A stretch of DNA of 32,354 nt from Porphyromonadaceae bacterium (GTDB lineage Bacteria; Bacteroidota; Bacteroidia; Bacteroidales; UBA12481). Location: contig QYQM01000157.1 of the NCBI GenBank assembly GCA_007280905.1, positions 1 to 32,354 on the forward strand. Reading direction: 5' to 3'. The translations under genes were made by a program, and so were the position numbers. Position 1 is the stretch's first letter. Each line of letters begins with the position of its first letter. Under the pieces are notes generated by a model, which was given only the letters and a program-made list of their open reading frames with translations, made no database searches and was not told where the DNA came from. Below are positions 24,145 to 31,475 of this stretch, piece after piece.

Positions 24145-25293
24145 TCAGCCCTTTGCACCGGGAGCAGGCAACCTGAGCAGCCGGTGGATCTGCAGACTCA
24201 TATCGGTCAGGAGGATTTTCGGATTGGCATTCATGGTTACCTGGGCAATCGCCAGATCGAACTCCTCCATCAGCCCTTCAATATTACCCGGATGAATGAA
24301 TGCATTAAATTTGGATGAAAAGGCCGATTCTTCCTCATCCAGGGTGGCCAGGTCAGCCAAGCCCTGGTTCACCATAAAATTATTACGGATCATGCTCAAG
24401 GCATATTGCAGGAACCATTTCTGGCGCTCACGGCCGATTTCGGATACTTCGGAAACCCAATCGGTGATTTCTTTGATCTGTAAACCAAAGGAAATCCGCA
24501 TCCACCGGATAAACCAATCGCGGTTGAGGGTATTCTGATCGCTCTGGTCAATCATCTCCCGCGCCAACAAATAATCGCCCTGAGATCTTTGTACCACTCG
24601 CTGCATTAGTTTCTCCTGGCCGGGATACTCCTCCGCCAGTTTTTTATACAGATGTTCGGCTCCGATCTTTGGCACCTTGATCAGCTGGGTACGAGATAAA
24701 ATCGTAGGCAATACCTCATCAGTGCCGCAGGTGACAAACAGGAATACGGTATGATCGGCCGGCTCCTCAATAATCTTTAGCAGTTTGTTGGCCGCGGTAG
24801 TATTCATCTTTTCGGGCATCCAGAAGATGATCACTTTATAATCCGATTGGAACGATTTGAAATTGAGTTTGCGCAGAATATCCTGAGCCTCTTTTTTGAA
24901 AATACCGGCTTGCTTGTTTTCGATACCCATCGCATGATACCAGCCTTCCAATGATGGATAAGGGTTACCGGTGAGGTACTGCCGCCATTCCGTGATGAAA
25001 TCATCACTCGAGGGTTCATCTTTGATTTTGGCGGTTCGGGCAACCGGAAACACAAAGTGGATATCGGGGTGTACAAATTGGGCCGCCTGATGGCAGGCCG
25101 GACAAACGCCGCAAGAGTCATCTCCGATCGGGGAAGTGCATTGGAGGTACTGTGCCAGGGCAAGAGCCAGTGCATAATGACCGCACCCCGGACTGCCCGA
25201 AAGCATCAGGGCGTGACTTACCCTGTTGGTTTTCACCGCCTGCAGCAGGCGTGCCCGGATAGCATGCTGACCTGGTATTTCATTGAAGCGCAT
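24145..25293 (-). CDS. holB: DNA polymerase III delta' subunit
   Basis: Part of the clamp-loader complex that places the sliding clamp on DNA. The 382-residue product (ATG at 25293, MRFNEIPGQ) begins as AAA+ clamp-loader subunits do: NRVSHALMLSGSPGCG. The P-loop lysine is replaced (GSPGCGHY), as expected for delta', which does not hydrolyse ATP. A zinc-finger remnant CGVCPACHQ follows, then the sensor region EEPADHTVFLFVT and LSRTQLIKVP. An in-frame ATG at 25314 would add seven residues not typical of the family. It is the first gene of the operon running to nifU. Confidence 0.91.
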   Translation of the reverse strand: MRFNEIPGQHAIRARLLQAVKTNRVSHALMLSGSPGCGHYALALALAQYLQCTSPIGDDSCGVCPACHQAAQFVHPDIHFVFPVARTAKIKDEPSSDDFITEWRQYLTGNPYPSLEGWYHAMGIENKQAGIFKKEAQDILRKLNFKSFQSDYKVIIFWMPEKMNTTAANKLLKIIEEPADHTVFLFVTCGTDEVLPTILSRTQLIKVPKIGAEHLYKKLAEEYPGQEKLMQRVVQRSQGDYLLAREMIDQSDQNTLNRDWFIRWMRISFGLQIKEITDWVSEVSEIGRERQKWFLQYALSMIRNNFMVNQGLADLATLDEEESAFSSKFNAFIHPGNIEGLMEEFDLAIAQVTMNANPKILLTDMSLQIHRLLRLPAPGAKG

Positions 25294-25298
25294 AGACC

Positions 25299-25306
25299 CA
25301 AAAATA
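25299..25306 (-). promoter_or_regulatory. Candidate -7 element for the holB operon
   Basis: The minus strand reads TATTTTTG, an exact match, ending five bases before the preferred holB ATG at 25293. This would make a leaderless or nearly leaderless message and argues against the longer 25314 start. Confidence 0.42.
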
Positions 25307-25318
25307 GCCAACATTTTT

Positions 25319-25326
25319 TAACTTTG
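25319..25326 (+). promoter_or_regulatory. Candidate -7 element for pgk
   Basis: TAACTTTG is an exact match to the -7 consensus, 37 bases before the pgk ATG. With the holB box it forms a divergent pair within about 30 bases. Confidence 0.45.
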
Positions 25327-25363
25327 TCAGGCTTTTTGAGGTACCTCTAATCAAAGATATATT

Positions 25364-26557
25364 ATGCTAACAATGAACTCATTCAACTTCGCCGGCAAAC
25401 GGGCGATTATCCGGGTCGACTTCAACGTCCCGCTCAATAGCAGTTTTGAAATTACCGATGATACCCGTATCCGGGCAGCCATCCCAACCATCCAGAAAAT
25501 CCTGAAAGATGGCGGTTCTGTCATCCTGATGTCACATCTGGGCCGCCCGAAAGAGGGCCCGGTCGATAAGTACAGATTAAGGCACCTCCTTCCTGATCTG
25601 AAATCCAAACTCGGAGTGGATGTGAAATTTGCACCCGACTGTATCGGTGAAGAGGCTAAAACGATGGCAGCAGCCCTGAAACCAGGTGAAGTATTGCTGC
25701 TCGAAAACCTCCGCTTCTACAAGGAAGAAGAAAAGGGTGATCCTGAATTTGCCAAAAAACTGGCCGGCCTGGCTGATGTATATGTTAACGATGCATTCGG
25801 CACCGCTCACCGTGCTCATGCCTCCACCACCATTATCGTCGATTTCTTCCCCGGCAAGTCGATGTTCGGATACATCATGGAAAACGAAGTCAGCAGCATC
25901 GATAAAGTGATGCGCGACCCGAAAAAACCCTTTACGGCCATCCTTGGCGGCGCCAAAGTATCCACCAAGATCACCATAATCGAAAACCTTCTCGGTAAGG
26001 TCGACAATCTGATCATCGGCGGCGGCATGACTTACACCTTCATCAAAGCCATGGGTGGTAAGATCGGAAATTCGCTGGTTGAGGAAGATTTTGTTGAGAT
26101 GGCAAAGAAAGTAATGAACCTTGCCCGCGAAAAGAGAGTAAACCTTTATCTCCCGGTGGATGGAGTAAATGCTGATAAATTCGACAATGATGCCCAAATT
26201 TCGGTATCCCCGATTGATCAGGTGCCTGATGGCTGGATGGGATTGGATATTGCCAATCAAACCATTGCGAAATTCTCCGAAGTGATCGAAGGGTCAAAGA
26301 CCATCCTCTGGAACGGTCCGATGGGCGTTTTTGAAATGCCGAACTTCCAGAAAGGAACCGTTGAGATTGCAAAGTCCATCGTTCGTGCCACCGAAAAAGG
26401 AGCTTACACGCTCGTTGGCGGGGGTGATTCCGTAGCCGCCATTAACCAGTTTGGTATGGCCGGCAAGGTATCCTATGTTTCCACCGGCGGCGGCGCCCTC
26501 CTTGAGTACATTGAGGGACAGGTGCTTCCGGGAATCAAAGCGATCAGGGGGTATTAA
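25364..26557 (+). CDS. pgk: Phosphoglycerate kinase
   Basis: Transfers phosphate from 1,3-bisphosphoglycerate to ADP in glycolysis, in the cytoplasm. The 397-residue product has the signature [14 protein letters not shown] near residue 15. Further blocks are [53 protein letters not shown] and the C-terminal GGGDSVAA that binds nucleotide. Length and start ([12 protein letters not shown]) agree with bacterial PGK; a second ATG three codons in is possible. A palindrome follows 10 bases after the stop. Confidence 0.97.
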   Translation: MLTMNSFNFAGKRAIIRVDFNVPLNSSFEITDDTRIRAAIPTIQKILKDGGSVILMSHLGRPKEGPVDKYRLRHLLPDLKSKLGVDVKFAPDCIGEEAKTMAAALKPGEVLLLENLRFYKEEEKGDPEFAKKLAGLADVYVNDAFGTAHRAHASTTIIVDFFPGKSMFGYIMENEVSSIDKVMRDPKKPFTAILGGAKVSTKITIIENLLGKVDNLIIGGGMTYTFIKAMGGKIGNSLVEEDFVEMAKKVMNLAREKRVNLYLPVDGVNADKFDNDAQISVSPIDQVPDGWMGLDIANQTIAKFSEVIEGSKTILWNGPMGVFEMPNFQKGTVEIAKSIVRATEKGAYTLVGGGDSVAAINQFGMAGKVSYVSTGGGALLEYIEGQVLPGIKAIRGY

Positions 26558-26566
26558 ATATCGTAG

Positions 26567-26584
26567 GGACGCATAATTGCGTCC
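26567..26584. terminator. Palindrome after pgk, possible terminator or small REP
   Basis: GGACGCA (26567-26573) and TGCGTCC (26578-26584) form a perfect 7-bp stem with a 4-base loop TAAT, followed by ATTTTG. It lies 10 bases after the pgk stop. The short T-run makes it a weak intrinsic terminator. I recall similar GGACGC/GCGTCC palindromes scattered in other Bacteroidota genomes. Confidence 0.5.
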
Positions 26585-26589
26585 ATTTT

Positions 26590-26617
26590 GTCGGTTAACG
26601 GTTGTCGGTTGTCAGTT
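26590..26617. repeat. GTCGGTT-type heptamer array
   Basis: Four consecutive 7-base units: GTCGGTT, AACGGTT, GTCGGTT, GTCAGTT. It lies between pgk and the LuxE-like gene. The unit length is the same as that of the TTGAGCC array, but the sequence is unrelated. Confidence 0.75.
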
Positions 26618-26641
26618 ACAGTCTGGGGTAAGTAATGAGAT

Positions 26642-26680
26642 TCGTGGCAATTTGTGAGATAATTTGAGCAATTTGTGGAT
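26642..26680. repeat. Degenerate ATTTGTG-containing repeats before the LuxE-like gene
   Basis: Irregular units built on ATTCGTGGCA, ATTTGTGAGATA, ATTTGAGCA and ATTTGTGGATA follow one another up to and across the start codon. The GTG start of the next gene is part of the last unit. Spacing is uneven (9-12 bases), so this is a weaker array than the others. Confidence 0.5.
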
Positions 26681-27622
26681 AAAAAGTTTGAAGAACAGCT
26701 GGTCCTCGAAACTTTCCGTTTCCAGGCAGTGGAAAATCCGGTGTACCGCCAATATCTGGAACTCCTCGGATGTGATCCGGCGGATATTGCAGCAATTGCC
26801 GATATTCCTTTCCTGCCGATCGAATTTTTTAAAAGCCACCGGGTGGTAACCGGGCCAGGAACTGAGACGCGGATCTTCCAATCGAGCGGCACCACCGGAG
26901 CCAACACCAGCAAGCATTATATCCTCAACGACGAAATCTATATTGATAGCCTCGAATCCGGGTTCCGCAAGTTTTTCGGCGAACCTACAGATTACTGCTT
27001 TCTTGCCCTTTTGCCTTCTTATCTCGAACGTCAAAATTCTTCATTGGTCTTCATGGTTGAGCACCTGATAAAGCTCAGCGGACATCCGATGAGCGGATTC
27101 TACCTGCATAATCGGGAGGAGCTGGCCAAAAACCTCGAATCGTTGGAAAAATCGGGACAAAAAACGATACTGATCGGGGTCACGTTCGCTTTGCTCGACC
27201 TGGCCGAACAGTTTCCGATGCCTTTGAAAAACACCATGGTTGTGGAAACCGGCGGCATGAAAGGCCGGCGCGAAGAGCTGACCCGCAAAGAATTGCATGA
27301 TATTTTAAAAAAAGCATTCCGTCTGGAATCGGTCTGCTCCGAATACGGCATGACCGAACTCCTCTCCCAGGCCTGGTCAACCGGCAACGGCATATACCGC
27401 ACCCCGCCGTGGATGAAGATATTGATCCGCGATCCCTACGATCTCTTCCGGCGCATGCCCGACGGAAAATCCGGGGGTTTAGATGTCATCGACCTTGCCA
27501 ACCAATTCTCCTGCTCTTTTATCCAGACACAGGACCTTGGTCGTCTTCACCTGGACGGAAGTTTTGAGGTTCTTGGACGGTTTGACAATAGTGAGCTCAG
27601 GGGGTGCAATCTGATGGTTTAA
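26675..27622 (+). CDS. LuxE/acyl-protein synthetase-like protein
   Basis: Member of the LuxE-type adenylate-forming superfamily, related to phenylacetate-CoA ligases. The 315-residue product has the AMP-binding-like phosphate loop FQSSGTTGANTSKHY near residues 67-81, LIGVTFALLDLAEQ, and the motif CSEYGMTELLSQAW near 220-235. It ends in a beta-rich part with TQDLGRLHLDGSFEVLGRFDNSELRGCNLMV. There is no luxC, luxD or luciferase nearby, so bioluminescence is not implied; it probably activates an acyl or aryl acid for an unknown acceptor. The start is GTG at 26675; no ATG is available upstream in frame. It is shorter than full acyl-CoA ligases, as expected for LuxE. Confidence 0.82.
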   Translation: MDKKFEEQLVLETFRFQAVENPVYRQYLELLGCDPADIAAIADIPFLPIEFFKSHRVVTGPGTETRIFQSSGTTGANTSKHYILNDEIYIDSLESGFRKFFGEPTDYCFLALLPSYLERQNSSLVFMVEHLIKLSGHPMSGFYLHNREELAKNLESLEKSGQKTILIGVTFALLDLAEQFPMPLKNTMVVETGGMKGRREELTRKELHDILKKAFRLESVCSEYGMTELLSQAWSTGNGIYRTPPWMKILIRDPYDLFRRMPDGKSGGLDVIDLANQFSCSFIQTQDLGRLHLDGSFEVLGRFDNSELRGCNLMV

Positions 27623-27644
27623 GGCCCAGGGCGCAAGGTTCAAG
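27623..27644 (-). repeat. Degenerate reverse TTGAGCC heptamers
   Basis: The plus strand reads GGCCCAG, GGCGCAA, GGTTCAA, each one or two bases from GGCTCAA, the complement of TTGAGCC. It directly follows the stop codon of the LuxE-like gene, as the copy at 425 follows acpS. Confidence 0.5.
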
Positions 27645-27654
27645 AATGACTGTC

Positions 27655-27717
27655 CACAGATGACCCGGATAACACTGATTTTCGCTTTTGCCATCTGTGT
27701 AATCAACGTCATCAGTG
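27655..27717. terminator. Long imperfect inverted repeat between convergent genes
   Basis: Two 26-base arms (27655-27680 and 27692-27717) match at 19 positions when one is reverse-complemented, with an 11-base loop. Each arm is itself made of short units around ACACNGAT and CANNGATGAC. It fills the gap between the LuxE-like gene and yraN and may end transcription from both sides. Confidence 0.55.
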
Positions 27718-27747
27718 AATAGTTTTTTTCGGGATTGGCCCGCTGGC

Positions 27748-28113
27748 TCACCAAAGAGTAGGGAAAAACGCATTCCTGATGTGGCTTACTTCAGGCAAGC
27801 CCCTTTCATACACCACATTAACCACATCAAACCGTACTTCCAATGGAATCCGGTTGTACTTCACGTAGGCATTGGCCGCCGAAATCAGGAACTGCCTCTT
27901 CTGCCGGTTGATGGCCTGTTCCGGTAATTCCCGCACCGGAGCATTCCTGGTTTTCACCTCAACCACCACGATATCATTATGGTCGCGGGCAATTATGTCG
28001 ATCTCCTTGTGACTGAAATGCCAGTTGCGCTCCAGAATGACAAAACCCTTGGCCAGGAGATGATCAACCGCCAGCTGTTCTCCCGCTTTCCCCAAATCCT
28101 TCCGTTCATCCAT
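27748..28113 (-). CDS. YraN-family (UPF0102) nuclease-fold protein
   Basis: Small protein of the YraN/UPF0102 family with a restriction-endonuclease-like fold; the function is not well established. The 121-residue product has the family opening LGKAGEQLAVDHLLAKGFVILERNW. The core EIDIIARDHNDIVVVEVKTR contains the D...E-x-K pattern of the nuclease fold, and KRQFLISAANAYV follows. I chose the ATG at 28113 (MDERKDLGKAG); the frame stays open further upstream, but that part overlaps the start of metG on the other strand and matches no family. It is divergent from metG with 36 bases between them. Confidence 0.9.
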   Translation of the reverse strand: MDERKDLGKAGEQLAVDHLLAKGFVILERNWHFSHKEIDIIARDHNDIVVVEVKTRNAPVRELPEQAINRQKRQFLISAANAYVKYNRIPLEVRFDVVNVVYERGLPEVSHIRNAFFPTLW

Positions 28114-28122
28114 TTTCTTTAC

Positions 28123-28130
28123 TAATTTTG
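28123..28130 (+). promoter_or_regulatory. Candidate -7 element for metG
   Basis: TAATTTTG is an exact consensus match 19 bases before the metG ATG, predicting a leader of about 15 bases. No clear -33 TTTG is seen; upstream sequence is the start of yraN. Confidence 0.42.
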
Positions 28131-28149
28131 CGAATCTTAATTTAGCCTG

Positions 28150-30183
28150 ATGTCTGATTACAAACGTTTCCTCGTCACAGCCGCCCTGCCATACGCAAAC
28201 GGCCCTGTTCATATCGGTCACCTCGCCGGAGTATATGTTCCGGCAGATATATATACGCGATATCTCCGCCAGAATGGAAAAGATGTACTGTTTATTTGTG
28301 GCTCGGATGAGCACGGAGTTCCTATCACCTTGAAAGCCAAGATGGAAGGGATTACCCCTCAGGATGTGGTCGACCGGTATCACAGCATCAATAAAGATGC
28401 ATTTGCCCGGTTCGGGATCGGCTTTGATATTTATCACCGGACCTCATCTCCGATTCATCACCAAACCGCATCGGATTTTTTCCGGAAACTTAATGATGCC
28501 GGTGAGTTCGTCGAAAAAACATCGGAACAGTTTTTTGATGAAGCCAATCAGCAATTTCTCGCCGATCGCTATATCACAGGCACCTGCCCCCATTGCGGCA
28601 ATGAAAAAGCGTACGGCGACCAGTGCGAAAAGTGCGGGACTTCACTGAGTCAGATGGATCTGATCAATCCAAGATCAATGCTCAGCGGTAATGCTCCGGT
28701 TTTAAAAGAAACGAAGCATTGGTACCTGCCCCTCGATAAGCATGAAGCCTGGCTAAAGAAATGGATACTTGAAGATCATACCGAATGGCGCTCAAATGTA
28801 TACGGCCAATGCAAATCATGGCTTGATCAGGGGCTTCAGCCCCGTGCGGTATCGAGGGATCTCGACTGGGGTGTTCCGGTGCCGGTGAAAGGTGCTGAAG
28901 GCAAGGTCCTCTATGTGTGGTTTGATGCACCGATCGGTTATATCTCGGCTACACGGGAGCTCACCCCCGATTGGGAAAAATACTGGAAATCAGAAGATAG
29001 CCGCCTGATCCACTTTATCGGCAAAGACAATATCGTGTTCCATTGCATCATTTTTCCCGCAATGCTGAAGGCCCATGGCGAATATATCCTGCCCGATAAC
29101 GTTCCGGCTAATGAATTCCTGAATCTCGAAAACGATAAGATCTCCACCTCCCGCAATTGGGCGGTGTGGCTATATGAATATCTCGATGAATTCCCGGGCA
29201 AACAGGATGTTTTGCGGTATGTCCTCACCGCCAATGCTCCCGAAGCCAAGGATAACGACTTCACCTGGAAGGATTTCCAAACACGCAACAACAACGAGCT
29301 GGTTGCCGTTCTCGGAAATTTCGTGAACCGCACACTGGTTCTCACCCAGAAATGTTTCAATGGGAAATGCCCGGCAATCAGTGCACTCACCGATTATGAT
29401 AACACCACACTGGGTGAAATCACTGCAATCAAATCAAGAGTTGAGCAGAGCCTCGAAACTTTCCGGATCCGTGAAGCCCTTAACGAAGCCATGAGTCTGG
29501 CCCGTCTGGGCAATAAATATCTCGCCGAAACCGAACCCTGGAAGCTGTTTCCCACTGATCCTGAGCGCGTGGCCACTATCCTGCACGTCAGCTTGCAGAT
29601 CACAGCCAATATCGCCATCCTGATGGACGCGTTTCTGCCCTTTACCATGAAGCAATTGCGGGGTTATCTGAATGTACCCGAAATGTCCTGGTCGGCTATC
29701 GGTTCAGTTGATCTGATCAAATCCGGTCACCAGATGGAAAAGCCCGGATTGCTTTTTGAAAAGATCGAAGACGCCCAGGTGGATTTCCAGGTAAATAAGC
29801 TTCTCGAAACCAAGAAGGCCAATGAAGCCAAGGAAGCCGGACTCGCCCCGGCCAAACCGGTTATATCCTATGATGAATTTTCAGCGATGGATATCCGGAT
29901 TGCCACGATCCTCGAAGCCGAAAAGGTTCCGAAAACCCAGAAACTAATGAAACTGAAGTTGGATACCGGTATTGATATCCGAACGGTGGTTTCAGGCATC
30001 GCCGAACACTTTGAACCCCAGGCCATCATAGGCAGGCAGGTCACCCTGCTGGCCAATCTCGAACCCCGCATGATCAAAAGCATTGAGTCGAAAGGCATGA
30101 TTCTGCTCGCTGAAGACAACCAGGGCCGGCTGATCTTTGTAACTCCTGAACAAGCCATACAGAATGGTGCGGTGGTAAAATAA
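28150..30183 (+). CDS. metG: Methionyl-tRNA synthetase with C-terminal tRNA-binding domain
   Basis: Charges tRNA-Met with methionine. The 677-residue product has the class I HIGH motif (H21-H24 in [11 protein letters not shown]), the zinc knuckle C146/C149/C159/C162, and [14 protein letters not shown] near residue 257. The second catalytic loop is KISTS (330-334), a normal variant of KMSKS. The anticodon-binding helical domain follows. Residues about 570-677 form an OB-fold EMAPII-like tRNA-binding domain ([26 protein letters not shown]). Length is typical for Bacteroidota. A REP-like palindrome follows the stop. Confidence 0.97.
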   Translation: MSDYKRFLVTAALPYANGPVHIGHLAGVYVPADIYTRYLRQNGKDVLFICGSDEHGVPITLKAKMEGITPQDVVDRYHSINKDAFARFGIGFDIYHRTSSPIHHQTASDFFRKLNDAGEFVEKTSEQFFDEANQQFLADRYITGTCPHCGNEKAYGDQCEKCGTSLSQMDLINPRSMLSGNAPVLKETKHWYLPLDKHEAWLKKWILEDHTEWRSNVYGQCKSWLDQGLQPRAVSRDLDWGVPVPVKGAEGKVLYVWFDAPIGYISATRELTPDWEKYWKSEDSRLIHFIGKDNIVFHCIIFPAMLKAHGEYILPDNVPANEFLNLENDKISTSRNWAVWLYEYLDEFPGKQDVLRYVLTANAPEAKDNDFTWKDFQTRNNNELVAVLGNFVNRTLVLTQKCFNGKCPAISALTDYDNTTLGEITAIKSRVEQSLETFRIREALNEAMSLARLGNKYLAETEPWKLFPTDPERVATILHVSLQITANIAILMDAFLPFTMKQLRGYLNVPEMSWSAIGSVDLIKSGHQMEKPGLLFEKIEDAQVDFQVNKLLETKKANEAKEAGLAPAKPVISYDEFSAMDIRIATILEAEKVPKTQKLMKLKLDTGIDIRTVVSGIAEHFEPQAIIGRQVTLLANLEPRMIKSIESKGMILLAEDNQGRLIFVTPEQAIQNGAVVK

Positions 30184-30213
30184 GTCCCGCAAGTGCTGTT
30201 GCAGGCATTCGTT

Positions 30214-30249
30214 GTTAGCGACGGGGTCCCCGCCTACGCGGGGATGACA
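30214..30249 (+). repeat. Palindromic REP-like repeat, copy D
   Basis: Differs from copy A at one of 36 positions (loop CTAC instead of CTTC). The stem TCCCCGC (30227-30233) pairs with GCGGGGA (30238-30244). Weaker similarity to copy A extends about 20 bases upstream (both contain TTGCAG). It lies between the convergent genes metG and the HU/SPOR gene. Its translation gives the PAYAGMT-like peptide often seen in spurious reading frames over such repeats. Confidence 0.9.
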
Positions 30250-30308
30250 AGTGCTTTTGCGTTACTTATCACTCACGCGCGTTTCGCGTTTCGCCTCACG
30301 AAAAATTG

Positions 30309-31337
30309 CTATAGCGCTACCCAAAGCTCCATGCCGGGTTCGGCTTGTTTCAGGCGGGTCAAACCGGCCAGGGCTTCCTGACGTGATGCAAAAGATTCCA
30401 TACTGACCTTATATAACCCGTTTCGCGAAACGGCAATCATAGCCGGATATCCCTTTTCAATCAATTGTTTATGCAGCCGCCCGGCATTGCTCTTAATCTT
30501 AAAACACCCCGCAATCACCGGAAACTTCCTTACCACCGTTTTTACATCCTCACTCCCCACAACCTCTTTCTTCACGTCCTCACGCTTAACTTTGTCACTC
30601 GTCACGCTGTCACTTGTCACTATTTCACGCGTCACGATTTCTGGTGTCACGCTATCTCTTATCGGAAACACTATCGCCTTTGCCGTATCCCTCCGTGGTG
30701 CATCAGGATAGTTCAAACGGAACAGTGAGGGCTCCGGAACCATCGAGGCCGAAGAAGAGGTTAAGGTATCGGTAACCCGGGAATTATACGGTAACAATGA
30801 AAAGGCGATCAGCAGAGGCATCGCGATGGCAATGCGCCTGAGGTTATGGTTGCTGTGCGCCTTTGTAATCTCGGCGATAGGAAATTCAACCGTACTGTAT
30901 GATTTGATATTGTTTTCATGTGCCACTTCGCGCAGATGAAACGAAGCTAATCCAAATGATTCGAGAAACAAGTTGGTGCCTGCATCGGCCTGAAAACGGA
31001 TCTTACGGTTCTTATCCTGAATGAATTGCCCGATTCCATATATAAAAACCGGATCGTTTTGCTCTAATTTTTTCTTAGCCTCCTCAACGAACCGATCAAC
31101 CTGCTTCCGGGCCACATCCATTGAAATCCCGCTCTTCTCTGCAATAAAGTTCACCAGAGTGCCATCGTTTTGCACCAGCTCACGGTTGAACACGATCTCC
31201 TTGGCGGGGGGAATGAAAGTACCCGTCGCTTTATCAATTACCGCAGGCCGGTATTGTGATACAAAACCCCCAAGGCCCGGGATGATTATACAATCCTCCA
31301 GAAATAACAATTTTCGTATCGCCTGAATAACTTCCAT
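30309..31337 (-). CDS. HU-like domain protein with TM helix and SPOR domain
   Basis: A 342-residue protein with three parts. Residues 1-150 resemble the CCDC81-like HU domains found in Bacteroidota (EDCIIIPGLGGFVSQY, then FIYGIGQFIQDKNRKIRF). A single membrane helix follows at about 177-193. A SPOR domain lies at about 281-342 (FPVIAGCFKIKSNAGRLHKQLIEKGYPA), a type that binds denuded peptidoglycan at division sites. The N-terminal part should face the cytoplasm and the SPOR domain the periplasm. Residues 240-274 are a degenerate 5-residue repeat. I chose ATG 31337 because the domain starts there (MEVIQAIRKLLF); the upstream in-frame extension to 31511 overlaps the next gene's start and fits no domain. 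A DNA-to-wall link is an attractive but unproven idea. Confidence 0.85.
   Translation of the reverse strand: MEVIQAIRKLLFLEDCIIIPGLGGFVSQYRPAVIDKATGTFIPPAKEIVFNRELVQNDGTLVNFIAEKSGISMDVARKQVDRFVEEAKKKLEQNDPVFIYGIGQFIQDKNRKIRFQADAGTNLFLESFGLASFHLREVAHENNIKSYSTVEFPIAEITKAHSNHNLRRIAIAMPLLIAFSLLPYNSRVTDTLTSSSASMVPEPSLFRLNYPDAPRRDTAKAIVFPIRDSVTPEIVTREIVTSDSVTSDKVKREDVKKEVVGSEDVKTVVRKFPVIAGCFKIKSNAGRLHKQLIEKGYPAMIAVSRNGLYKVSMESFASRQEALAGLTRLKQAEPGMELWVAL
30546..30650. repeat. In-frame 15-bp degenerate tandem repeat (7 units)
   Basis: Seven consecutive 15-base units, each starting GTGAC or a near variant on the minus strand, encode VTPEI, VTREI, VTSDS, VTSDK, VKRED, VKKEV, VGSED. It forms a charged linker between the membrane helix and SPOR domain of the host protein. 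The unit length preserves the frame. Confidence 0.75.
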
Positions 31338-31346
31338 AGTTGTGAA

Positions 31347-31354
31347 CAAATATA
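31347..31354 (-). promoter_or_regulatory. Candidate promoter for the HU/SPOR gene
   Basis: The minus strand reads TATATTTG, an exact -7 match, ending nine bases before the ATG at 31337. A TTCG at 31375-31378 (minus strand), 20 bases upstream, is one base off the -33 TTTG. The predicted leader is only a few bases. Confidence 0.42.
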
Positions 31355-31411
31355 CTAACAAATCGACATCTGTCCGAATCCCGGAATACAATTTTACGGG
31401 GTCTGATTCCG

Positions 31412-31446
31412 TTTGGTCAAAAAAAGCCCGAAATTGGTTACTTTCG
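31412..31446 (+). promoter_or_regulatory. Candidate promoter for the DegT-type aminotransferase
   Basis: TTTG at 31412-31415 and TACTTTCG at 31439-31446 (one base off TAnnTTTG) are 23 bases apart. The predicted leader is about 24 bases. The spacing is slightly long, so this is tentative. Confidence 0.3.
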
Positions 31447-31475
31447 CCAGGCAGTCGCATTAACCTTTCAGCCGC

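Noticed and set aside
25294-25314. Upstream ATG for holB adding MLAIFGS
   Set aside because: Family members start at the equivalent of MRFNEIPGQ, and the best -7 box lies between the two ATGs.
28114-28437. N-terminal extension of the YraN frame to 229 codons
   Set aside because: The extension lies antisense over the start of metG, matches no YraN feature, and the family opening begins at the ATG at 28113.
30193-30381. Small open frame after metG containing PAYAGMT
   Set aside because: This peptide is the translation of the REP-like palindrome, and the frame runs into the end of the SPOR-protein gene on the other strand.
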